This document shows positions 1-4,782 of a stretch of DNA of 5,072 bases, in pieces. The notes under the pieces are model-generated. The model searched no databases. It was given only the letters and a program-made list of their open reading frames with translations, and was not told the origin of the DNA. This stretch comes from Balneolaceae bacterium (GTDB taxonomy: Bacteria; Bacteroidota; Rhodothermia; Balneolales; Balneolaceae), in NCBI GenBank assembly GCA_007118525.1, contig SKRK01000069.1, forward strand, positions 1 through 5,072. Reading direction: 5' to 3'. A program made the translations under genes and the position numbers. The first letter of the stretch is position 1; each line of letters starts with the position of its first letter.

Positions 1-1136
1 ATGTGATATGGGATTTCGGGCTGACCCTCTTCCCGGGTACCAAACACGGCATTCACTGCAGATTTGTACTTCTCCACTTCCGGGGTTACAACCAGTACAT
101 CATCGGGATGGAGGGATTCAATCGACTCAAAGAGATTCAACAGGTAGTTGTGCAGGGTCTCCACTTCACGCAGCGGTGAATGGCATGAATGAATCTCGAT
201 GCCATTCAGGCCCCGGCCTTTAACCTTCAGTGAGGGATGCTCTTGATTAAGGATAGAATTTTGAACTGCAGCCAAATCGTGAGGCTTATCAGCCGGAATA
301 AACTCAACCCGGTGGTCCGACTCTTTAAAGCTGTAGAGAAGATCTGTCGCGGCGGCTTCCTGGCCAAAGGCATCCAGCAGCTGATGATTGTTAACCGAAG
401 GGTTCTTTGCGGGTGAGGTCAAATAAAGAAAAAGATCAATCTTTCCGCCTGCAAAGCCAAGCATATCAGCAATCGGCTTGGCGATCAGGCCGGGGTTAAA
501 GAAGTAGACCGGCCCTTCGGGGTCTAATTTGTTATTACGGATAGCATTTATCGCATGATCATAGAGCTCAGCTTTATTCAATTTCAAATTGTTACTGTGC
601 AATGATTTAAAGTTATCATTTACAATATTCCATAAATCCCCCTGCCACTTTTCATCACCGTTACCCGTATTGCCCAGCTGCCATTTTAGGATGAGCTGAG
701 GCCTGTAGATTAGATATTGATCATATGTGGAAGCCAATTGCCGGCTTAACTGCAGAATAGCTGAATCTCTGTTTTCAGCAGGTTGACTTGATATGAATTG
801 ATTTAGAACCGGGAAATTTTTTCGAACGGAATCAACCAGCAGTGTTTCATACAGAGCCCATTGAAGAGGTTCAGGATCAGAAGGAAGTTTTTTGGGAAGG
901 TCAGGGTAGAGTTTTCGCACCTGTTTCCACTGCCACTCAGCCGGGAGCATGAAATTCAGATTACCGGCAAAGCCCCTCTCTTCGGCCAGCGTGAGCTGCA
1001 GCCAGCGCGCTGTATCCAGATTTGGCACAACAATAGAAGGAGCATAAAATGGATCCCGCTTTGCAGATACGTCCAGCTGAGATGATAACAGTGTCGCCAA
1101 CCGGCTCATTCGGTTGCTTTTAAAGATTTTGATCAT
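1..1136 (-). CDS. recC: RecC, exodeoxyribonuclease V gamma subunit (N-terminal part, cut by the left window edge)
   Basis: RecC is the subunit of the RecBCD helicase-nuclease that splits the duplex ahead of the two motors and reads Chi during double-strand break repair. The frame is open for 378 codons from the ATG at 1136 to the window edge; E. coli RecC is about 1,120 residues, so roughly the first third is present. Segments that match E. coli RecC as I remember it are ARWLQLTLAEERGFAGNLNF (residues 43-62), YDQYLIYRPQLILKW (138-152), the landmark CHSPLREVETLH (318-329), DDVLVVTPEVEKY (345-357) and AVFGT (363-367). The visible part is the inactive helicase-like region of the fold. The start was chosen because MIKIFKSNRMSRL aligns with the E. 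coli N-terminus (MLRVYHSNRLDVL). No clear Shine-Dalgarno sequence is visible. The gene is divergent from the lipoprotein hydrolase; recB and recD would be expected further left, outside the window. Confidence 0.94.
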   Translation of the reverse strand, partial: MIKIFKSNRMSRLATLLSSQLDVSAKRDPFYAPSIVVPNLDTARWLQLTLAEERGFAGNLNFMLPAEWQWKQVRKLYPDLPKKLPSDPEPLQWALYETLLVDSVRKNFPVLNQFISSQPAENRDSAILQLSRQLASTYDQYLIYRPQLILKWQLGNTGNGDEKWQGDLWNIVNDNFKSLHSNNLKLNKAELYDHAINAIRNNKLDPEGPVYFFNPGLIAKPIADMLGFAGGKIDLFLYLTSPAKNPSVNNHQLLDAFGQEAAATDLLYSFKESDHRVEFIPADKPHDLAAVQNSILNQEHPSLKVKGRGLNGIEIHSCHSPLREVETLHNYLLNLFESIESLHPDDVLVVTPEVEKYKSAVNAVFGTREEGQPEIPYH

Positions 1137-1149
1137 GTCTGATTATATC

Positions 1150-1161
1150 ATTCTCTTGTGA
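1150..1161 (+). repeat. 12-bp direct repeat ATTCTCTTGTGA, copy 1
   Basis: The exact 12-mer occurs here and again at 1268-1279, 118 bp apart in the same orientation. This copy lies 13 bases upstream of the recC start. Read on the recC strand it is TCACAAGAGAAT, so it would sit in the recC leader or core promoter. Two exact copies bracketing one divergent promoter region suggest a shared regulator site, but no known factor is recognised. Confidence 0.4.
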
Positions 1162-1218
1162 AAGTTTCCTGCTTCTCTGTAATTGCTTTAAACTAACCAT
1201 ACTAAGTGACAGCTCATG

Positions 1219-1241
1219 ACACACCCAATTCCGGGTTGTGT
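1219..1241. promoter_or_regulatory. Bulged inverted repeat in the divergent promoter region
   Basis: ACACACCC at 1219-1226 faces GGGTTGTGT at 1233-1241. The arms pair over 8 bp if one T on the right arm is bulged, leaving a 6-base loop. No U-run follows it on either strand, so it is not a good terminator. Its position between two divergent starts fits an operator, but this rests only on symmetry. Confidence 0.25.
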
Positions 1242-1267
1242 AAAAATTTTCACTGCCATTTGAATGT

Positions 1268-1279
1268 ATTCTCTTGTGA
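1268..1279 (+). repeat. 12-bp direct repeat ATTCTCTTGTGA, copy 2
   Basis: Second exact copy of the 12-mer found at 1150-1161. It ends 24 bases before the hydrolase start codon, so it would overlap the promoter or the 5' leader of that gene. The sequence after both copies is loosely similar, an A/G stretch followed by TTT, but not enough to extend the repeat. Confidence 0.4.
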
Positions 1280-1303
1280 TAAGGTTTTAAAAACAAAAAA
1301 ACG

Positions 1304-2131
1304 ATGAGACAGATTTTACTTTTCCTCGCAGTTCTGCTGATTACCGCATGCAGTACCATTGAGATTAAGGAGAGCGATGTATTTGATGCACACCGCACAA
1401 TTACGCCCGAGACCTTTAACTTCACAGAATTTACATTTCATGAACAGATGCTGGAGACGGATGATGGTGTTAAGCTCAATAGCTGGTTTTTGCAAAATGA
1501 AAAAGCAGTGGCTACTGTGCTCTACCTGGGAGGAAACGGGTTTTTGATGGTAAAGTCCCGGCCGCTCATCGAGGCTTATTCAAAAATACCGGTAAACCTT
1601 CTTTTAGTTGATTACAGAGGGTACGGCTTAAGCAGCGGTGAGCCGAGCGTGGCCGGGGTTATGAGTGATGCAAAAGCAGCATTTCAGTTTCTTAAAGAGC
1701 TGGAGGCGTCTGCTTCGGGCCCGATTTTTGTACACGGCCACTCCATGGGTTCTTTTCTTTCGGCATATATTGCAGACACAGAGGTGGTGGAAGGATACAT
1801 TTTGGAAAGTCCGATAGCTGATGTGGATGGCTGGACCAAAAGCCTGGTACCCCGGATACTTCGGCCGTTTATTCGATTCGACATTGATGATGCCATTCGG
1901 AACCAAAATAATTCTGAGCGAGTCAAAAATATCGAGATTCCTCTATTGATAATTGGTGGTAACAAAGACGATATCACCCCATTTTCAATGGCTGAGACGC
2001 TCTACAGTAAATCCTCTTCTGTCTCAAAAAAGCTGGTGGAAATCGAGAATGGCAATCACAATAATCTGCCGGTGTACTCTATATACAGAGAGACGATTCT
2101 TGAGTTCATTCAACAATCGATTGAGCCGTAA
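1304..2131 (+). CDS. Lipoprotein alpha/beta hydrolase (BEM46/ABHD13-like serine hydrolase)
   Basis: A 275-residue serine hydrolase, probably anchored in the envelope as a lipoprotein. The N-terminus MRQILLFLAVLLITAC is a short lipoprotein signal with a lipobox (ITAC, cleavage before Cys16). The hydrolase core follows: a GGNG oxyanion-hole loop (76-79), DYRGYG (103-108), the nucleophile elbow GHSMGS with Ser147 (145-150), the acid in GGNKDDITP (best fit Asp222), and His252 in GNHNNL. The order, the DYRGYG motif and the late His-Asn pattern fit COG1073/BEM46-like hydrolases rather than lipases with a large lid. The substrate cannot be told from sequence; an esterase, thioesterase or peptidase activity is possible. 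Residue +2 after the lipid cysteine is Ser, not Asp. The start is fixed by the signal peptide; the leader is A-rich with no Shine-Dalgarno sequence. The gene is divergent from recC, with a probable small membrane-protein gene 75 bp downstream. Confidence 0.87.
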   Translation: MRQILLFLAVLLITACSTIEIKESDVFDAHRTITPETFNFTEFTFHEQMLETDDGVKLNSWFLQNEKAVATVLYLGGNGFLMVKSRPLIEAYSKIPVNLLLVDYRGYGLSSGEPSVAGVMSDAKAAFQFLKELEASASGPIFVHGHSMGSFLSAYIADTEVVEGYILESPIADVDGWTKSLVPRILRPFIRFDIDDAIRNQNNSERVKNIEIPLLIIGGNKDDITPFSMAETLYSKSSSVSKKLVEIENGNHNNLPVYSIYRETILEFIQQSIEP

Positions 2132-2188
2132 ACACTTAATACTTCATGAACGATAACAAGAAGCATATTGTATTATTTATAACAACCA

Positions 2189-2202
2189 ATTTCATTTGAA
2201 AT
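2189..2202. repeat. Short inverted repeat just before the small membrane-protein gene
   Basis: ATTTCA-TT-TGAAAT is a perfect 6+2+6 inverted repeat ending four bases before the ATG at 2207. It is all weak pairs except one C-G, so as RNA it would be unstable. It may be an operator or chance in an A/T-rich stretch. Confidence 0.2.
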
Positions 2203-2206
2203 CAAT

Positions 2207-2374
2207 ATGATTACAGAACCCGTAATACTTTTAGTACTGCTGAGTGGTATACTCATTTCAGGAATCTTAACAGTTGGTCTGTACCTGAATAGAAGAGAGA
2301 TGAGAATGGAATTTGAGGAAAAAAGGGAAAAGAAATTATCCTATCGCACGAACGAGGAATTCATTGGCAAATGA
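2207..2374 (+). CDS. Probable small single-pass membrane protein (55 aa)
   Basis: The frame runs from ATG 2207 to TGA 2374 and encodes 55 residues. Residues 5-27 (PVILLVLLSGILISGILTVG and on) form one hydrophobic helix. A strongly charged tail follows with RREMRMEFEEKREKK at 29-43 and a polar end. The basic residues right after the helix predict a short outside N-terminus and a cytoplasmic C-terminus. A clean hydrophobic block followed by an amphipathic charged segment is much more protein-like than chance, which is the main reason for calling it. I do not recognise a family and assign no function. It lies 75 bp after the hydrolase and could be cotranscribed with it, and it ends 2 bp from the convergent RHH gene. 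No Shine-Dalgarno sequence is visible, as for the other genes here. Confidence 0.5.
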   Translation: MITEPVILLVLLSGILISGILTVGLYLNRREMRMEFEEKREKKLSYRTNEEFIGK

Positions 2375-2376
2375 TC

Positions 2377-2757
2377 TCAGAACTCCTTTCCGGCTATATA
2401 CTCTTCGAGGGCTTCGGTAACCGTAGCTGAGTAGGATGATTCTATTGAATCTGAATAAGCCTTAAGACGAATGATCAACGACTCTTCAAGATAGTAGCTT
2501 GCAACCTTTTTCTTTGATGGAGTCGGCTCTCCATGCACCGGAACATCCCGTTCAACAAGCTGCGACGATATTAAGTCGTCAGAGGCTGAACCTTTACGAT
2601 TTTCTGTATCCATAGCGTTAACCTCGAATGGTGAGTCCACTTCCTCATCTACTTCACAGTCGGCTACACCGTTTATATTTGGTATAAATGAAAGGTCGGA
2701 TTTTCCCAAAGCATCTGAGCCAAAGGGAAAGTGGCCTAAACTTTTCTTCGTATTCAT
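2377..2757 (-). CDS. ParA-partner protein with a C-terminal ribbon-helix-helix-like domain (ParG-type candidate)
   Basis: A 126-residue protein encoded 6 bp after parA on the same strand, the usual place for the DNA-binding partner of a type Ib partition ATPase. Three parts are visible. Residues 1-30 form a Gly/Phe-containing leader (KKSLGHFPFGSDALG, then SFIPNI). Residues 31-80 are an acidic, polar, probably disordered linker (EVDEEVDSPFEV and on). Residues 82-123 look like a ribbon-helix-helix unit: a basic KKK, a strand-like VASYYLE, a helix ESLIIRLKAYSDSIE, a turn, and a second helix YSATVTEALEEYIA. In ParG-type proteins the flexible tail stimulates ParA and the RHH dimer binds centromere and operator DNA. 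That role here is inferred from fold and position. The first Arg is only at residue 54, so an arginine finger at the extreme N-terminus, as described for ParG, is not evident. Confidence 0.72.
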   Translation of the reverse strand: MNTKKSLGHFPFGSDALGKSDLSFIPNINGVADCEVDEEVDSPFEVNAMDTENRKGSASDDLISSQLVERDVPVHGEPTPSKKKVASYYLEESLIIRLKAYSDSIESSYSATVTEALEEYIAGKEF

Positions 2758-2763
2758 AATTGT

Positions 2764-3516
2764 TTAATGGCCGTTTCTGATTTCCTTTGCGAGCATTTGA
2801 TAGTCATGAGCGCCGTTACTTTCGCCGTCATACTCAAAGATAGTTTTATGATGGCTGGGCGCTTCTGCCAATGCCACGTTATCCCGGATCACCGTATTAA
2901 ATACTTTGGCTCCGAAATAGTCGCGAATGTGGCCTACTACTTCTCTGTTAAGATTTTTTCGATTGTCGTAGAGCGTACAAACAATGCCTTCAACTTTCAA
3001 ATCTTTATTCAATCTTCTCTGCACAACCTGTATCACGTCCATCAGTTTCGATAATCCGTGCAAGGCCAGGTATTCCGACTGAAGCACGATAATAAGTTCA
3101 TTGGCAGCAGTAAACGCATTGAGTGTAAGTACTCCTAAATTGGGAGGGCAATCGATCAGTACAAAATCATACTTGCTTTCAATCTCCATGAACGCATCTT
3201 TTAAAAGCATCTCCCGGGCAGGTATATTAACAAGCTCCATTTCTGCACCAGATAAGTCAATCGATGAAGGAATAATATCGAATGACTTATGTTTGATCAC
3301 AATCTCTTCAATGGTAGCCTCACTCTTCAATACGTGGTAAATATTTTTATCGATACGATTTGAGTGGAGTTTCAGGGAATAGGTGAGATTCGCCTGAGGA
3401 TCCATATCGACCAGAAGCACTTTGTACCCCAGGTTCGACAACCCGGCACCGGTATTAATAGTGGTGGTGGTTTTGCCAACTCCGCCTTTTTGATTTGTAA
3501 ACGCTATTTTTCTCAT
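2764..3516 (-). CDS. parA: ParA/Soj-family partition ATPase
   Basis: A 250-residue deviant-Walker ATPase of the ParA/MinD superfamily, which moves or positions DNA (or other cargo) by ATP-dependent binding to the nucleoid. The deviant Walker A motif is KGGVGKTT (residues 10-17, with signature Lys10 and Lys15). Switch I/A' is DMDPQAN (37-43). Walker B is FVLIDCPP (118-125). The conserved SEYLALHGL (147-155) and VIRDNVALAEAP (209-220) follow. There is no N-terminal helix-turn-helix extension, so it is the short Soj/type Ib form, which relies on a partner to repress the operon. The RHH-like partner follows after 6 bp. No parB-like gene is adjacent, which argues against the standard chromosomal parAB locus. 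The ATG at 3516 opens directly on the conserved MRKIAFTNQKGG start. Cargo other than a chromosome or plasmid centromere cannot be excluded. Confidence 0.96.
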   Translation of the reverse strand: MRKIAFTNQKGGVGKTTTTINTGAGLSNLGYKVLLVDMDPQANLTYSLKLHSNRIDKNIYHVLKSEATIEEIVIKHKSFDIIPSSIDLSGAEMELVNIPAREMLLKDAFMEIESKYDFVLIDCPPNLGVLTLNAFTAANELIIVLQSEYLALHGLSKLMDVIQVVQRRLNKDLKVEGIVCTLYDNRKNLNREVVGHIRDYFGAKVFNTVIRDNVALAEAPSHHKTIFEYDGESNGAHDYQMLAKEIRNGH

Positions 3517-3626
3517 TACGCCATTAGTGATTGTTTAAGAAGCTCTATATCTCCATGCATTATATACGTAAAGAGACAGATCATGGACAATTGTTACAAA
3601 TTATACTAGAAAAGATTTTCAGATAG
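3517..3626 (-). promoter_or_regulatory. parA leader and candidate promoter/operator region
   Basis: Upstream of parA the minus strand carries two TATAAT hexamers, at 3564-3559 and 3605-3600. The nearer one would give a leader of about 35 bases. Its best -35 is TTGTCC at 3590-3585, but with a long 20-base spacer, so the promoter is tentative. Facing copies of TNTCCATG (plus-strand TCTCCATG at 3550-3557, minus-strand TGTCCATG at 3589-3582) flank the nearer -10. Perfect short palindromes ATGCAT (3555-3560), TACGTA (3565-3570) and ACAATTGT (3587-3594) lie in the same stretch. Such symmetry is what an RHH autorepressor or partition-site binder would use, but no specific site is proven. Confidence 0.4.
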
Positions 3627-3655
3627 AAAAAGGGCACCATTTCACCGGTGCCCTT
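3627..3655 (-). terminator. Intrinsic terminator for leftward (minus-strand) transcription
   Basis: GGGCACC at 3632-3638 pairs perfectly with GGTGCCC at 3647-3653 around an 8-base loop; two further A-T pairs extend the stem to 3630-3655. On the minus strand the stem is followed at once by five U residues (3631-3627) and then CUAUC. On the plus strand only UUCUUG follows, so it works best leftward. It lies upstream of parA and so insulates parA from any transcript starting further right. No minus-strand protein gene feeds it within 3656-4019. Confidence 0.75.
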
Positions 3656-3668
3656 CTTGCCGTTATTT

Positions 3669-3943
3669 GATTGTCGATAATACGTCTTGGAGTTACTGCT
3701 TTAATGATAGTAAAGGCAAATTACCGGACTGTTAAGCGTGTATTATGCTTTTATGTTTAGTATTTATTGATGAATAAATTTTAGTAGATACTACGCCAAG
3801 AGAGGGTTTAGTTGCGATTCCTTTAATCATGATTATAACCTCATAATCTTCACTTAAACCCCCAAAATATGATTCAGGTTTTACTTATCTTAAGGGCATC
3901 AAGATAATATGTACGCCTTAGCTTAAGAAGATTATTGACAATC
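3669..3943 (-). ncRNA. Candidate structured non-coding RNA bounded by inverted arms (speculative)
   Basis: GATTGTCGATAAT at 3669-3681 faces ATTATTGACAATC at 3931-3943. The arms match in 12 of 13 positions and could form a closing stem over about 275 bases. The leftward terminator starts 13 bases beyond the left arm, so a minus-strand RNA would run 5' arm, body, 3' arm, terminator. Against this, the one mismatch is A-C on the minus-strand RNA but a G-U wobble on the plus strand, and no clear minus-strand promoter was identified. The right arm also contains TTGACA, which has its own promoter explanation. No known RNA family was recognised. Confidence 0.25.
3888..3928. repeat. Bulged hairpin with TCTTAAG/CTTAAGA arms
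   Basis: TCTTAAG (3888-3894) followed by GGC (3895-3897) can pair with GCC (3915-3917) and CTTAAGA (3922-3928), leaving a 4-base bulge (TTAG) and a 17-base loop. It gives about ten pairs in all. There is no U-run on either side, so it is not a terminator. It may be an element of a structured RNA or a protein-binding site. Confidence 0.3.
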
Positions 3944-3967
3944 GGGAATCTTTTAGGTCTACATTTA
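3935..3967 (+). promoter_or_regulatory. Candidate promoter for the thioesterase-HPt-galE operon
   Basis: A perfect TTGACA occurs at 3935-3940 inside the palindrome ATTGACAAT (3934-3942). TACATTTA at 3960-3967 matches seven of eight positions of the Bacteroidota-type -7 element TAnnTTTG, and TACATT fits four of six positions of a sigma70-type -10 at a long 19-base spacing. Transcription from here would leave a leader of about 45 bases before the ATG at 4020. A second A/T element, TATAAATTTT (4005-4014), is close to the start and would give an almost leaderless message. Confidence 0.35.
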
Positions 3968-4019
3968 CTTTTAAGCGATAAACTCGTTACACTGACTTTT
4001 ACTTTATAAATTTTATCCG

Positions 4020-4409
4020 ATGCCTGATATTTACCCCGGAATGCGCTTTTTTAGTCGAAAATTAATTAAACCAGAAGATCTGAACGCACATGGAACGCTA
4101 TTTGGCGGCAGTGTGCTGGCGTGGATTGATGAAGAGGCTGCAATTTATGTGATTTGCCAATTGGGCAAGGGCAATATTGCAACCAAGTTCATGTCTGAAA
4201 TAGATTTTGTGAGTTCTGCCAAACTCGGAGACATTATCGAAATTGGAATGGAAACGGTAGATTTCGGTACAACATCCATCACAGTAAAATGTGAAGTCCG
4301 TGAGAAATTTTCCAAATCAACCATCATCAGAATTGATAAGATTGTATTTGTGCACCTGGATAAAAACGGACGACCAATTCCTCACAATATTTCAAAACCA
4401 GTCAATTAA
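4020..4409 (+). CDS. Hotdog-fold acyl-CoA thioesterase (YciA/BACH-like)
   Basis: A 129-residue single hotdog domain that should hydrolyse acyl-CoA to free acid and CoA in the cytoplasm. The motif NAHGTLFGGSVLAWID (residues 22-37) corresponds to the Asn-x-x-Gly-x-x-Phe-Gly-Gly helix start of the YciA/ACOT family, with Asp37 at the place of the catalytic acid. It is followed by the hydrophobic central helix EEAAIYVICQ. DFVSSAKLGD (62-71) and GTTSITVKCEV (83-93) are the usual core strands, and VFVHLDKNGRPIP (109-121) is the typical last strand and turn. The length equals a one-domain family member. Substrate chain length cannot be read from sequence. The ATG is preceded by an A/T-rich leader without a Shine-Dalgarno sequence. 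The HPt gene starts 11 bp after its stop, so the two are probably cotranscribed. Confidence 0.88.
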   Translation: MPDIYPGMRFFSRKLIKPEDLNAHGTLFGGSVLAWIDEEAAIYVICQLGKGNIATKFMSEIDFVSSAKLGDIIEIGMETVDFGTTSITVKCEVREKFSKSTIIRIDKIVFVHLDKNGRPIPHNISKPVN

Positions 4410-4420
4410 GAACGACGGCT

Positions 4421-4768
4421 ATGGATACAAATAAACAGTTGGTTGATGTTCAACTCGTCAGAAATATGCTCTATGACGACGACGGATACGTAAAGGAGTT
4501 TGCCCATGCTTCAATAGAATCATTCACTGAATTCAGGGACTCCTTCAAACAGCATGTGATGGACCGTGATATAGATGAACTCCGAAGAGCCGGGCATAAA
4601 ATCAAGCCGGCAGCCCTGATGCTGAATCTGAACCTCGTTATCGATATGTACGATAGAGCAAAAACCCTTCTTGAAAACAATGCATCAACGGAAGAACTTT
4701 CAGATTTGGTAGATGAAATGGATAGCTACTGCAATCAGGTTCTATATGAGTTTAATGAGATAACATAA
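4421..4768 (+). CDS. Stand-alone histidine phosphotransfer (HPt) domain protein
   Basis: A 115-residue, all-helical, acidic protein with the HPt pattern. A first helix pair contains YVKEFAHASIESFTEFRDSF (residues 23-42). Then comes DIDELRRAGHKIKPAALMLN with the likely phospho-acceptor His59, and then two more amphipathic helices to the end. HPt proteins relay phosphoryl groups between receiver domains of hybrid kinases and response regulators. The usual motif is H-x-L-K-G/S; here it is HKIKP, with Pro63 in place of the small residue, a variant I recall from Bacteroidota HPt proteins. No kinase or receiver gene lies in the window, so its partners are unknown. It sits 11 bp after the thioesterase and 14 bp before galE, which suggests one operon, although no functional link to those enzymes is obvious. 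Confidence 0.75.
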   Translation: MDTNKQLVDVQLVRNMLYDDDGYVKEFAHASIESFTEFRDSFKQHVMDRDIDELRRAGHKIKPAALMLNLNLVIDMYDRAKTLLENNASTEELSDLVDEMDSYCNQVLYEFNEIT

Positions 4769-4782
4769 CCGGTTTTCATCAG

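Larger units (their letters stand above)
1137..1303. promoter_or_regulatory. Divergent intergenic region between recC and the lipoprotein hydrolase
   Basis: These 167 bp must carry the promoters of both flanking genes. No convincing -35/-10 pair or Bacteroidota-type TAnnTTTG element stands out for either direction, so no promoter is assigned. What can be seen is a 12-bp exact direct repeat near the two ends and a small bulged hairpin in the middle, both listed separately. The last 25 bases before the hydrolase start are A-rich, as is common for leaders in this group. Confidence 0.5.
3656..4019. other. 364-bp region without a convincing protein gene; possible ncRNA and promoter region
   Basis: This A/T-rich stretch lies between the leftward terminator and the thioesterase start. 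It contains near-perfect 13-bp inverted arms (3669-3681 and 3931-3943), an A/T hairpin ATTTATT-GATG-AATAAAT (3762-3779), the palindrome TAATCATGATTA around 3824-3835, and a bulged hairpin at 3888-3928. On the minus strand, 50 codons are open from 3884 to the stop at 3732, with the first ATG at 3830, but the product is not recognisable. I looked for tRNA, tmRNA, SRP RNA and RNase P landmarks on both strands and saw none. Candidate promoter elements for the rightward operon are in the right third. Confidence 0.5.

Noticed and set aside
8..223. 71-codon plus-strand open frame at the left edge
   Set aside because: It is antisense to the conserved CHSP region of RecC, which explains the open frame; the product is not protein-like.
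1120..1425. 101-codon open frame on the minus strand across the recC/hydrolase spacer
   Set aside because: It overlaps the recC start and the hydrolase signal peptide in other frames, and its product has no domain-like pattern. The well-supported RecC and hydrolase N-termini take precedence.
1628..1977. Two long minus-strand open frames inside the hydrolase gene
   Set aside because: Both lie fully within the conserved catalytic core of the hydrolase and encode Ser/Arg-rich sequence typical of antisense shadow frames.
3762..3784. A/T hairpin ATTTATT-GATG-AATAAAT followed by TTTT as a plus-strand terminator
   Set aside because: The stem has only A-T pairs and no GC-rich core, and no plus-strand gene lies upstream to be terminated.
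3669..3943. A MITE-like mobile element bounded by 13-bp terminal inverted repeats
   Set aside because: The bases directly outside the arms (TTT on the left, GGG on the right) are not a target-site duplication, and no second copy is in the window. Multiple genomic copies would reopen this idea.
3880..4004. TTTACTT repeated at 3880-3886, 3964-3970 and 3998-4004
   Set aside because: A 7-mer in A/T-rich DNA with irregular spacing (84 and 34 bases) is expected by chance; it is not a regular iteron array.
3656..4019. tmRNA, SRP RNA, RNase P RNA or tRNA in the spacer
   Set aside because: No CCA-ended acceptor arm, T-loop GTTCGA-type motif, tag reading frame, or conserved RNase P or SRP core sequences were seen on either strand. 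6S RNA could not be excluded by eye.
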